DNA of 10,175 nt, taken from the NCBI GenBank assembly GCA_027062035.1, contig JAMOUL010000145.1:1-10175 (forward strand), in the 5' to 3' direction. Of the stretch, positions 1-7,581 are shown one piece after another. Position 1 is the stretch's first letter. Every line of letters starts with the position of its first letter. Below the pieces are notes generated by a model. It was not told the DNA's origin. It made no database searches and was given only the letters and a program-made list of their open reading frames with translations. The stretch comes from Candidatus Aminicenantota bacterium (GTDB lineage: Bacteria; Acidobacteriota; Aminicenantia; S016-38). A program made the position numbers and the translations under genes.

Positions 1-863
1 TCGTAAAGGGACATAAAGAAAACCTCCGCTATCCCGAAGGCCGCTGCGAGAAGGATAATGAACCCAAAGGCCAGCATCATCTCGGAGAAGATTTCCATCT
101 CATATTTGAGAAGAGGGTAAATCTCGTCCCAGCTCAGTACCTCAAACTGCTCTCCAAGAGATTTTTTTAGTTTACTTTTAACCCTGTCTATTTCCTTACT
201 GTCTGTAAGTTTCACCACAATCTCATTTGCACCCCCACTATAACCCGCTATGGCACTCGCAGCACTATAGGGAATTATCACCACATACTTGTTTACATCC
301 AGGGAGGGGGTATCGAAGATTCCGCAAACCCGAAAACCAAAGGAAGAAAGATCACCTGTAACATCGCTGGAAGTTATTACTACCTTATCTCCAACATCAA
401 CCTTTAAAAGCTCTGCAAGCTCCTTCCCCATAAGAATATCTCTCTTTTTCTCCGGAAATTTTCCCTTTATTATGTACCGGGCAAAATTGGTGATCTTCCT
501 TTCATTTTCCAGAATACCACCTATGGCCTGAACCGGCCTTGTTTCCTCTGGCGAATTTATAATTCCACTCAGGTTTATTCTTTTGGTGGCTATGGCAACC
601 TCTGGTCCTTTCAATCGTGCCAGAATCTGCTCTGGATTCCTGATAACCTTTTTAATATCCGGATCCTCAAGATAGCCCTTCACATGAATCTGTATATGAC
701 CTGTACCGGAGTTAATGACGTTGGTAATAACCTGACGAAGTGCTCCTTTCATAACGCTGTAGAAGAAGAAAAGGCCAAAAAATCCTATGGTTATGGAAAC
801 AACAAGAATTATGCTTCTGGTTTTGGATCGCCATAAATTTCGCCATGCAAGCTTAAAAATCAT
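1..863 (-). CDS. ABC transporter permease, FtsX/LolC/MacB type (partial, 3' end beyond window)
   Basis: The frame is open from an ATG at 863 to the window edge (287 codons), so the C-terminal part is missing. The protein starts MIFKLAWRNLWRSKTRS, the usual cytoplasmic start of FtsX-superfamily permeases. A first membrane helix follows at about residues 17-38, then a periplasmic MacB_PCD-like domain to about residue 260. A second hydrophobic helix begins near residue 262 and leads into FGIAEVFFMSLY, matching the conserved region after TM2 of LolC/LolE-type permeases. These proteins pair with an ATPase to drive lipoprotein or lipid extraction from the inner membrane, or export by MacB-like pumps. 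The ATG overlaps the stop of the LolA-like gene (ATGA), and a GGAG lies 8 bases upstream. The LolA-like neighbour favours an envelope lipoprotein or lipid transport role. The exact substrate cannot be read from this fragment. Confidence 0.88.
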   Translation of the reverse strand, partial: MIFKLAWRNLWRSKTRSIILVVSITIGFFGLFFFYSVMKGALRQVITNVINSGTGHIQIHVKGYLEDPDIKKVIRNPEQILARLKGPEVAIATKRINLSGIINSPEETRPVQAIGGILENERKITNFARYIIKGKFPEKKRDILMGKELAELLKVDVGDKVVITSSDVTGDLSSFGFRVCGIFDTPSLDVNKYVVIIPYSAASAIAGYSGGANEIVVKLTDSKEIDRVKSKLKKSLGEQFEVLSWDEIYPLLKYEMEIFSEMMLAFGFIILLAAAFGIAEVFFMSLY

Positions 864-1594
864 CTCTTCATCTCCTTCAGGTATCTCAGGGTAAATATCC
901 TGTCAGGAATGGAAACATCAAATTTAATCCTCGTAACAATTATCTCCGTCCTCTCTCCTGGCTTCTTTTCTGGATAAAGTACCCAGCGAAATGGAAAATA
1001 CCTTCTCCCGGTTTTCCTTACATCCGAATATTCTATCCTTCTTATCCTTTCCCCCTTCTCATCAAAGTAGGAAGCAATGGCCGGAAGGAAGGTTTTCTTT
1101 GAAACTTTCATTTCCACCCGTCCCCACACCACTGCTGCTTCTGGTTTCGGATGAAGAACCAGGTAATAAAACTCCTTATCCTCTGCCTTCAGTTCTGGAT
1201 CATAGTCATTCACAATGGAATACTCCTTTACCAGATCATCGTTGGTAAAATGGGAACCCATCCAGCTCGCGCCCATCATAGAGGAAGGGATCTTTATTAC
1301 CCGTTCGATCGCTGGAATGTAGTTCCATACGTTCTTTCCTATCTTTAATGTGGCAACTCCCCTCTCCTTTGCAGGGGAGGTAATAATAATGAGTGTCTTA
1401 TCTTTCCCCTTTTCCCAGAACTTCATTTTAAGGGTCCTGCTCCATTCGGCCTTCACCACCTTCATTATCATCTCTCCCTTTGAAGACCGCCCTCTCATGG
1501 AAACTTCGACTTTCCTGACTATTTCTCTGGCACTCATTCCGTAAAGACTCATGCAGACCAATAAAATAGCAAAAAAAGGATAACGTCCTTTCAT
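860..1594 (-). CDS. LolA-like outer-membrane lipoprotein-sorting protein
   Basis: This 244-residue protein has an N-terminal signal peptide (hydrophobic core residues 6-18, likely cleavage after SA at 21-22). The region at 90-121 (WNYIPAIERVIKIP, then SSMMGASWMGSHFTNDDL) is the hallmark of the LolA-like family annotated as outer membrane lipoprotein-sorting protein (PF17131 type). The fold is expected to be a half beta-barrel that carries a hydrophobic ligand across the periplasm. The usual motif is SxFTNDDL with Asp as the variable residue, and here it is His115. The gene sits between a TetR regulator and an FtsX-type permease with ATGA overlaps at both ends. This is a common layout for this family, and the permease probably hands its cargo to this protein. 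A GAGAGGTG ribosome site lies 4-5 bases before the start. The cargo (lipoprotein or other lipid) is unknown. It is not classical LolA, which is shorter. Confidence 0.9.
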   Translation of the reverse strand: MKGRYPFFAILLVCMSLYGMSAREIVRKVEVSMRGRSSKGEMIMKVVKAEWSRTLKMKFWEKGKDKTLIIITSPAKERGVATLKIGKNVWNYIPAIERVIKIPSSMMGASWMGSHFTNDDLVKEYSIVNDYDPELKAEDKEFYYLVLHPKPEAAVVWGRVEMKVSKKTFLPAIASYFDEKGERIRRIEYSDVRKTGRRYFPFRWVLYPEKKPGERTEIIVTRIKFDVSIPDRIFTLRYLKEMKR

Positions 1595-2193
1595 TTTTCA
1601 CCTCTCAAATTTGCAAGAAAAAGTTTTTTAAAATCATTCTCTATCTCCTTCTCCCTCCCCTCGAGCAACCCCATGGTTTTTTGAAGGAAAAGACAATCAA
1701 GAGAGGCCACCACAAAGGTGGCAAAGGAAAAGGATGAAAGTGCCGGGGAAAAAACCCCTTCAACCTTTCCCTTTTCTATAACATCCTTAATTCTATCTCT
1801 CCATAATGAATAAAACTGTTTTAACCAATCCATGCCCCTTCCTTCTCTCGCAAGTTCAGCCCATATATCAAAGATAATCTTAAGCTCCGGGGATGAGGAC
1901 CATATAAATTTGAAATTCAGTTCTATAAATTTTTCCATCCATTTCTCAGGGTCGCTTATTTTATTTAGAACCTGTTCTGTGTAGGTAATATAGTCGCTGA
2001 AAAAGAAGTTCATTACTTCTTCAAGAAGGTCTTCCTTCGAGTGAAAATATTCATAAAGGGTCCCCTTCCCTATACCACATGCCCGGGCTATGTGTTCCAT
2101 CTTTGTGTGCCGAAGCCCTCTCTTCCCTATCTCTTCAAGGGCCTTTGTGAGTATAAATTCCCTTTTCTTTTCTCTATTGACCTTCTTTGCCAT
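1591..2193 (-). CDS. TetR/AcrR-family transcriptional repressor
   Basis: This 200-residue protein has the canonical TetR N-terminal DNA-binding domain. Residues 12-57 carry the helix-turn-helix, including MEHIARACGIGKGTLYEYF (32-50) and the following SKEDLL. The C-terminal part (about 65-200) is helical and variable, as expected for the ligand-binding and dimerisation domain, and no ligand can be inferred. It is the first gene of a leftward operon and overlaps the LolA-like gene by ATGA. Its start codon lies 2 bases from a 20-bp palindrome (2196-2215) that is almost certainly its operator, so autorepression is likely. The start at 2193 is the only one fitting the domain start, yet no Shine-Dalgarno sequence precedes it. 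The predicted transcript leader is only about 16 bases. By context it probably senses an envelope-related or hydrophobic compound (inference). Confidence 0.95.
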   Translation of the reverse strand: MAKKVNREKKREFILTKALEEIGKRGLRHTKMEHIARACGIGKGTLYEYFHSKEDLLEEVMNFFFSDYITYTEQVLNKISDPEKWMEKFIELNFKFIWSSSPELKIIFDIWAELAREGRGMDWLKQFYSLWRDRIKDVIEKGKVEGVFSPALSSFSFATFVVASLDCLFLQKTMGLLEGREKEIENDFKKLFLANLRGEK

Positions 2194-2195
2194 TC

Positions 2196-2215
2196 TTGAC
2201 CGACTTTTCGGTCAA
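2196..2215. promoter_or_regulatory. TetR operator palindrome
   Basis: The arms TTGACCGA (2196-2203) and TCGGTCAA (2208-2215) are perfect inverted repeats separated by CTTT. The size and GACCG/CGGTC core resemble known TetR-family operators. It lies at the expected start of transcription of the tetR operon. It also covers the -35 hexamer and spacer of a candidate rightward promoter. The repeat is read directly from sequence; binding is inferred from position. Confidence 0.85.
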
Positions 2216-2223
2216 AGTATAAG
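2196..2223 (+). promoter_or_regulatory. Candidate rightward promoter of the DUF1015-lptD-rmlA operon
   Basis: TTGACC (2196-2201) and TATAAG (2218-2223) are 16 bp apart on the plus strand. The -35 is the left arm of the TetR palindrome and the -10 overlaps the leftward -10, so the two promoters would compete. The spacing is slightly short. An alternative pair, TTGCCC (2234-2239) and TAAAAT (2258-2263) with 18 bp between, would lie clear of the operator. Which one is used cannot be settled from sequence. Confidence 0.4.
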
Positions 2224-2245
2224 AAAAAAGAATTTGCCCTGTCAA
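2216..2245 (-). promoter_or_regulatory. Sigma-70-like promoter of the tetR-LolA-like-permease operon
   Basis: On the minus strand, a perfect -35 TTGACA (2245-2240) is followed after 18 bp by TATACT (2221-2216); TTATAC gives a 17-bp spacing. Transcription should start near 2209, inside the TetR palindrome, leaving a leader of about 16 bases before the ATG at 2193. This arrangement fits autorepression. Confidence 0.78.
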
Positions 2246-2288
2246 CCCCTATTTAAGTAAAATTCTCAAAAAACTGGAGGTAAAAGAG

Positions 2289-3524
2289 ATGAAGATAAAG
2301 GGATTTAAAGGAGTAAGACCAAAAAAGGAACTGGTGGAAAAGGTAGCCTCTCCTCCCTATGATGTTCTCGGGACAGAGGAAGCCAGAAGGATGGCAGCGG
2401 GAAACCCCTATTCGTTTCTTCATGTTATAAAACCCGAAATAGATCTTCCTGAAAATATAGACCTTTATGATGAACAGGTCTACAGGAAGGGGGCTGAAAA
2501 TCTGGAAAAATTTATAAAAGAAGGGGTTCTGGTTCAGGACCCTGAGGAATATTTATACATTTATAGACAAATCATGGGGGACCATGTACAGACCGGACTT
2601 GTGGTTGCTGCCTCCTGCTGGGATTACATAGAAGACAAAATAAAAAAGCATGAATTAACGAGGGAAGAGAAGGAGGAGGATCGAACGAAACACATTCTTT
2701 ACACCAATGCAAATACTGGCCCGGTATTTCTCCTCTACAGAAACGGCAAATCCGAAATAAAGAAAATCATTCAGGACTACTCAGAGAACAACGTTCCGGA
2801 ATACGATTTTTCCTCAGATGGTGTCAGGCACACCTTCTGGGTAATAAGGGAAAAAGATGTACTTAAAGCCCTTATAGACAATTTCGCAAAAATGGATAAA
2901 TTATACATAGCCGATGGACACCACAGGGCAGCCGCTGCTGCAAGGGTGGCAAAGCTCAAAAGGGACGAAAATCCTTCCCACACCGGAGAAGAAGAATATA
3001 ATTACTTCCTGGCCGTGGTTTTCCCCCACGATGAAATGCAGATTCTTCCATATAACAGGGTAGTTAAGGACCTTGGAGAACTGACTGAAGAAGAATTTTT
3101 GAATAAAATACGGGAAAAATTTGAAATCACCGATGGACAACCTGCTCCAGAGGAAAAACACCGCATTTCGATGTACCTGGGAGGTAGATGGTACTGTCTT
3201 ACCCCAAAACCTGGAACCTATGATCCGAATGACCCCGTGGATTCTCTGGATGTGGCAATTCTCCAAAACAACCTGCTTGCACCGATTCTGGGTATAGAAA
3301 ATCCGAGGAAGGACCCTCGCATCTCCTTTGTAGGAGGAATAAAGGGGACCGATTATCTGAAGGAACTCGTGGACTCAGGGAAATTCGCGGTGGCTTTCTC
3401 CATGTATCCCACATCCGTTGAAGAGCTCTTAAAGGTAGCAGACCAGGGGAAAATAATGCCTCCTAAATCCACATGGTTTGAGCCCAAGCTGAAAAGTGGC
3501 CTGGTGGTCCATCTTCTCGGATGA
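2289..3524 (+). CDS. DUF1015 family protein with DGHHR motif
   Basis: This 411-residue protein matches the DUF1015 family along its length. Landmarks are the N-terminal VASPPYDVLGTEEAR (19-33), NPYSFLHVIKPEID (39-52), KHELTREEKEEDRTKH (119-134), and the family signature IADGHHRAAAA (207-217, D209-R213). Length is typical. The DGHHR segment resembles the phosphate-binding motif of the ParB/sulfiredoxin superfamily, to which ADP- and ATP-dependent free serine kinases belong. A nucleotide- or phosphate-handling role is therefore possible but is inference. The protein has no signal peptide and should be cytoplasmic. A GGAGG at 2276-2280 lies 8 bases before the ATG. Its stop overlaps the lptD start (ATGA), so it is translationally coupled to an LPS-assembly gene. 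No serA or serC gene, the neighbours I would expect for a serine-metabolism role, is visible here. Confidence 0.9.
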   Translation: MKIKGFKGVRPKKELVEKVASPPYDVLGTEEARRMAAGNPYSFLHVIKPEIDLPENIDLYDEQVYRKGAENLEKFIKEGVLVQDPEEYLYIYRQIMGDHVQTGLVVAASCWDYIEDKIKKHELTREEKEEDRTKHILYTNANTGPVFLLYRNGKSEIKKIIQDYSENNVPEYDFSSDGVRHTFWVIREKDVLKALIDNFAKMDKLYIADGHHRAAAAARVAKLKRDENPSHTGEEEYNYFLAVVFPHDEMQILPYNRVVKDLGELTEEEFLNKIREKFEITDGQPAPEEKHRISMYLGGRWYCLTPKPGTYDPNDPVDSLDVAILQNNLLAPILGIENPRKDPRISFVGGIKGTDYLKELVDSGKFAVAFSMYPTSVEELLKVADQGKIMPPKSTWFEPKLKSGLVVHLLG

Positions 3525-5584
3525 GAAAATTCCTTTTCCTTCTTCTCTCTATAACTCTTATAGCCGGCGAACTGCCCAAAATCACCGCAAATTATCAAAG
3601 AAAAATCGGGGATGTCCTTGAAGCCCGGGGAGATGTTGAGTTAACACTTGAAGAAGGAAAGGCATATGCAGACTCTCTCAGAATAAACCTGAAAACAGGG
3701 AAGGTAGTTTTAAAGGGGAACGTATCCATTATATATAAAAATGGTTTTATCGCTGGAAAGGAAGCAGTTTACAATTTCAAATCAGGGGAAACTCTTTTCA
3801 AAGATGCCTGGGGCTGGATGAAGCCAGGGATATTCATTCAGGGGAAGGAGATAAAGGGGATTTCCAAAAAGGAATTCCATTTCCAGGAAGGAAGTTTTAC
3901 CCCCTGCAACCAGGCATGTCCTCTCTGGGAGCTCCAAACAGCCAGGGGGAAGTACTTTGTGGATGACCACATCTCTGCATGGAATACCGTCCTGAAAATA
4001 AAGGGAATCCCCATTCTTTACATCCCCTACTTTTATTATCCGACTGCCAAAAAAAAGCGTAAGAGCGGATTCCTTATGCCCAAATTCGGTTACAGCTCAA
4101 ACAAAGGATATTATATAGGAGAGGATTTCTACTGGGCACCTGTAAACTGGTTTGACCTTACATTATCCTTTGATTATCTCTCCAATCTTGGCTACATGGG
4201 AACCGGGGAATACAGGTATATAGCTGACGAGGGAAACTACGGGCATGCCCTGTTTTCCCTCATGGAATATAAGGAAGGTGGATATGACTACCTCCTGAGG
4301 GGAGCAGAAGTTCACGATCTGGGAAAGGGCTGGAAACTCAACGGGAACATGGATCTGGTAAGCTCCTATGAATTTCTCTGGTCTCTCTCCACAAACTACA
4401 TCCGGGCAGTACAGAGATTTTTCTATTCCTCAGCATATCTTACAAAATCCTGGATGGGGGGAAGTCTTGTAATAAAATCCGATGAACAGAGAAGCTTCCT
4501 GGGGGGAAAATCTGTGATCTTCAGGCACCTTCCGGAGATAAATCTGACCCTCACAAGGAAAAAAATTGTAGGGCCATTGTATTTTTCCCAGACGGTTATA
4601 GGGGATTATTTTCAAAAGGAAGAAAAGGGAAAAAGGGAAACCCTGGGAAGGGTAATATATAAACCCACCCTTTATCTAACCTTTGCCCCTGCCCCATGGG
4701 TAACCCTTGATAACAGCCTTAACTTCCACATGGCCTATTATACAGATTCAAAGGAAGGAAAAATAAAGACCGGAGATCCTCTTAAAATCTTTTCCTACTC
4801 CTTTTCCACTACCTTAACCGGTCCTATCATTTATAGGATCTATAAAACCCCGGGCTTTTCCTACTCTCCAAAATTCAAACATGTCATTGAACCCGAAATT
4901 TCCTTCACCTTTTCTCCAGGGCTATCTTACTTCGAAAGGATCATAAGTTATGACGCCAACGACTATTTTCCACAGGCCAGCTTTTTCTCCTTTGGGGTTA
5001 ACAACAGGCTAATTGCAAAAAGGAAAATAAAGGATGAACGTGTGCCTGTGGAAATACTGTCCTTTTCAGTGGGTGGTAATTATTATCCCAATCCGGAAAA
5101 TGTTTATTCCCCATACGGAACTAAAATCAATCATAATTTTTCATCAATTAATTTCAATGTTCGATTCTCCCCTAATTCAAGGATGTCGATTTACTGGCTT
5201 GCTCAGTATGAACCATATGACAAGTATTTTCTCTACAACTCCATTTCCCTTTCTCTGCGCCCAAAGAACTTTCCTGCCTACGCTGACCTGAATTATTTCA
5301 CAACAAAATCATCCTTTGAGGAAATGCTGCTCATTTCGAACCAGATGAGGTTATCCGGAGGAGTAAATATCTCTCCTCTCGGCCTTAATGTAAGGGGAAT
5401 ATGGGATTATGATATTGCCAACAGGAAGACCCGTCAGTATACTATTTTTGCCACTTTAAACTTTCAATGCCTGATGTTCATATTAAGATTTTCCTATCTT
5501 CCCTTTAGAAAGGAAAAGTATTTCTTTAACATATCATTCTCCCTTCCCCAGGTGGGAGTGGGAATAGATAGGTTTGGAGGGTAA
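3521..5584 (+). CDS. lptD: LPS-assembly protein LptD (OstA)
   Basis: LptD is the outer-membrane beta-barrel that, with LptE, inserts lipopolysaccharide into the outer leaflet. The 687-residue protein has a signal peptide (1-16) and an LptA-like jellyroll with OstA repeats (about 25-125, e.g. ARGDVELTLEEGKAYADSL). The conserved segment GSFTPCNQACPLW (124-136) follows, then IPYFYYPTAKKKRKSGFLMP (about 166-185), equivalent to the IFYSPYLQLPVGDKRRSGFL region of E. coli LptD. The rest is rich in aromatic alternating strands, as expected of the barrel. It is shorter than the E. coli protein (about 780). Only three cysteines remain in the mature protein (129, 133, 650), against two pairs in E. coli. 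The start overlaps the DUF1015 stop (ATGA) with no good ribosome site, implying coupling. The product shows that the cell is diderm and makes LPS-like glycolipid. Confidence 0.95.
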   Translation: MRKFLFLLLSITLIAGELPKITANYQRKIGDVLEARGDVELTLEEGKAYADSLRINLKTGKVVLKGNVSIIYKNGFIAGKEAVYNFKSGETLFKDAWGWMKPGIFIQGKEIKGISKKEFHFQEGSFTPCNQACPLWELQTARGKYFVDDHISAWNTVLKIKGIPILYIPYFYYPTAKKKRKSGFLMPKFGYSSNKGYYIGEDFYWAPVNWFDLTLSFDYLSNLGYMGTGEYRYIADEGNYGHALFSLMEYKEGGYDYLLRGAEVHDLGKGWKLNGNMDLVSSYEFLWSLSTNYIRAVQRFFYSSAYLTKSWMGGSLVIKSDEQRSFLGGKSVIFRHLPEINLTLTRKKIVGPLYFSQTVIGDYFQKEEKGKRETLGRVIYKPTLYLTFAPAPWVTLDNSLNFHMAYYTDSKEGKIKTGDPLKIFSYSFSTTLTGPIIYRIYKTPGFSYSPKFKHVIEPEISFTFSPGLSYFERIISYDANDYFPQASFFSFGVNNRLIAKRKIKDERVPVEILSFSVGGNYYPNPENVYSPYGTKINHNFSSINFNVRFSPNSRMSIYWLAQYEPYDKYFLYNSISLSLRPKNFPAYADLNYFTTKSSFEEMLLISNQMRLSGGVNISPLGLNVRGIWDYDIANRKTRQYTIFATLNFQCLMFILRFSYLPFRKEKYFFNISFSLPQVGVGIDRFGG
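5576..5580 (+). promoter_or_regulatory. Ribosome binding site that fixes the rmlA start
   Basis: GGAGG lies inside the last codons of lptD, 5 bases before the ATG at 5586. It supports ATG 5586 over the in-frame TTG at 5574, which would lie upstream of this site and add four residues absent from the family's start. Confidence 0.8.
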
Positions 5585-5585
5585 A

Positions 5586-6650
5586 ATGAAGGGCCTGGTT
5601 TTAAGCGGAGGGGAAGGTACAAGGCTGAGACCTTTAACCTTTACTCAGGCTAAACAGCTCATACCGGTGGCCAATAAACCGGTACTTTTTTATGGACTGG
5701 AAGCCCTCTCGAGGGCCGGGATAAGGGAAATCGGAATCGTGGTGGGCGACACCCACAGGGAGATTGAAAGGGCGGTAGGGGACGGAAGTCGGTTCTCTGC
5801 CAATATAACCTACATACATCAGGAAAAACCCCTTGGTCTTGCTCACGCTGTGTTAATCTCCGAGCTTTTCCTTGAAGGAGAAAACTTCCTCATGTATCTG
5901 GGCGACAACCTCCTGAAGGAAGAACTTTTGCCTTTTAAAGAGAGGTTTCTTTCGGAAAAGGCGGACGCACTTCTTCTACTGGTGGAGGTAAAAAACCCTT
6001 CTCAGTTTGGAGTGGCGGAAATTCGGAAGGAACGGGTGGTTAGACTTGTGGAAAAGCCAGAGGATCCTCCGTCCAATCTGGCTCTGGCAGGGGTTTATTT
6101 CTTTTCAAAGAAAATTATAGAGGCTGCAAAAAAAATAAAACCATCCTGGAGGGGTGAGCTCGAAATAACTGACGCAATAAACGAGCTTCTAAAGGGAGGG
6201 GCAAAGGTAATATTTCAGAAGACCTCAGGCTGGTGGAAGGATACCGGCAAACCAGAGGATATTCTCGAAGCTAACAGGCTGGTGCTTGATGATCTTGAGA
6301 CGGACATACAGGGAGAGGTGGTGGACTGCTCTATCGAAGGAAGGGTAAAAATAGGAAAGGGAAGTCTCATAAAAAAATCCCGGATACTCGGCCCGGCGAT
6401 AATAGGTGAGGGGGTACAAATTCTAAACAGTTACATAGGTCCTTACACTTCCATTCAGGACGGTGTAAGTCTGGACAGTGTGGAAATAGAAAACTCAATT
6501 GTCCTCGGTAATTCTGTCATTAAAAATATTGAAGGAAGGATACATTCTTCCCTTATTGGAAGGGAAGCGAAAATTATAAGAAAGGGTGGTCACCCCAGAG
6601 GCCTCTCTCTCATTTTAGGGGAGAGGAGCACCATGGAGTTTAACGGTTAA
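5586..6650 (+). CDS. rmlA: Glucose-1-phosphate thymidylyltransferase, long form (NDP-sugar pyrophosphorylase with beta-helix)
   Basis: The enzyme joins glucose 1-phosphate and dTTP (or a related sugar and NTP) to make an activated sugar for O-antigen or other glycans. From ATG 5586 it is 354 residues, typical of the long RmlA type (TIGR01208). The N-terminus has the nucleotide-binding signature LSGGEGTRLRPLT (6-18) followed by the AKQLIPVANKP segment. The metal-binding YLGDN has D107, VEKP lies at 155-158, and WWKDTG (216-221) carries the second metal Asp. From about residue 240 hexapeptide-like repeats form a left-handed beta-helix, which separates this long type from short RmlA. It follows lptD after one base and is the last gene of the operon. 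No rmlB, rmlC or rmlD is nearby, so the final sugar is unknown and the exact nucleotide and sugar specificity is inferred from family only. Confidence 0.88.
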   Translation: MKGLVLSGGEGTRLRPLTFTQAKQLIPVANKPVLFYGLEALSRAGIREIGIVVGDTHREIERAVGDGSRFSANITYIHQEKPLGLAHAVLISELFLEGENFLMYLGDNLLKEELLPFKERFLSEKADALLLLVEVKNPSQFGVAEIRKERVVRLVEKPEDPPSNLALAGVYFFSKKIIEAAKKIKPSWRGELEITDAINELLKGGAKVIFQKTSGWWKDTGKPEDILEANRLVLDDLETDIQGEVVDCSIEGRVKIGKGSLIKKSRILGPAIIGEGVQILNSYIGPYTSIQDGVSLDSVEIENSIVLGNSVIKNIEGRIHSSLIGREAKIIRKGGHPRGLSLILGERSTMEFNG

Positions 6651-7581
6651 TAAGATGCTCCTCTTTCATAAAGCTTAAGAGTATCTTCTCTGCTATTCTG
6701 TGAACTTCTCGATTTGGATGCGGATCCCTCCACCTATCCGCCATTAAGGAAGATGGGGAATATTTAGCAAGAAAGGGCAAAAGGTCGATCCAGTAAAATC
6801 CATAACTCCTACAAAGCTCTTCTATTTTCTTATGTTCAGATATAAAGGGATAGTGCTTGAGGGAAAATTGCAGGTAAGGGAAGATAACAACGATGACGGG
6901 GATTTTTCCCTTTGTAAGTTTTCTTAATCTTGCAAAGGATCTTATGACCATCCTGTAACCAGGCCACTTATCAGAGTAAGTTCTATGTGTAAACCTTATG
7001 AACCTTTCTCTGACATCGCGATCTTCTAAAAATTTAAAAACCAGTCTGAAAAGATAGAAATGCCGATTAAGGAATTTCGCCAGTCCTGTGGGTTCCCTGT
7101 ATTTTACTCTATTTATATACCACATAAATCCCGGCCCCCGCACAAATTCCCAGGTGTCATTTAAACAATATTGAAGAATAATTATGTCAGGTTTATAAGA
7201 AAGCCCGTACTTCTCAAAAATTGCAACTTCTGCTGTGGTGTTTAATCCATGTCTGGAAAGGTTTATTACTTCATATTCGGGCCCAAGGTCTCTGGCCAGA
7301 AGCTTCCAGAAAGTCTGATTAAGCCTCACCCCCCAGCCCTCTGCTATTGAATCTCCTAAAATAATGACTCGTTTCACTCCCGCTGGCTTCTTCACTGCAT
7401 GGTAACCATCCCTGAACATCAAGGAATTGTACTCCCTGATGACTTCTAAACCGAAAAAGGGATTGTATCCTTTCCAGAAACTGGCCGGGATGGGCAAAAA
7501 AAGCCTTGCAAGAAACTCTGAAGTAACCAAAGCTAACAAGATTCCGGATAAAAGAAGCAAACCTTTTGAAGCTTTTCTCAT
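6640..7581 (-). CDS. Membrane-anchored SGNH/GDSL-type hydrolase
   Basis: This 313-residue protein begins with one hydrophobic helix (about 7-28) that acts as a signal anchor, so the catalytic domain should face the periplasm. The SGNH blocks are all visible. Block I is VIILGDSIAEGWG with nucleophile S78. The block II glycine is G112 in NLSRHGLNTT. Block III is YCLNDTWE with N141. Block V is DPHPN with D286 and H288. The family includes esterases and acetyl transferring or removing enzymes that act on glycans, peptidoglycan or lipids; the substrate is not known. It converges on the sugar-nucleotide gene rmlA and overlaps it by 11 bp at the 3' ends. This gives weak contextual support for a role in glycan acyl modification. 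No clear Shine-Dalgarno sequence precedes the ATG at 7581. Confidence 0.88.
   Translation of the reverse strand: MRKASKGLLLLSGILLALVTSEFLARLFLPIPASFWKGYNPFFGLEVIREYNSLMFRDGYHAVKKPAGVKRVIILGDSIAEGWGVRLNQTFWKLLARDLGPEYEVINLSRHGLNTTAEVAIFEKYGLSYKPDIIILQYCLNDTWEFVRGPGFMWYINRVKYREPTGLAKFLNRHFYLFRLVFKFLEDRDVRERFIRFTHRTYSDKWPGYRMVIRSFARLRKLTKGKIPVIVVIFPYLQFSLKHYPFISEHKKIEELCRSYGFYWIDLLPFLAKYSPSSLMADRWRDPHPNREVHRIAEKILLSFMKEEHLINR

Noticed and set aside
289..531. 80-codon plus-strand open frame
   Set aside because: It lies wholly opposite the ABC permease coding sequence, resembles no family and has no ribosome site.
991..1544. Three plus-strand open frames opposite the LolA-like gene
   Set aside because: They overlap each other and a clearly recognisable family gene on the other strand; they are codon shadows.
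2901..3266. 121-codon minus-strand open frame
   Set aside because: It is antisense to the DUF1015 gene through its most conserved part, with no recognisable protein pattern.
5574..5588. TTG at 5574 as the start of rmlA
   Set aside because: The GGAGG at 5576-5580 lies inside that extension and is correctly spaced for ATG 5586, which also gives the normal family N-terminus.
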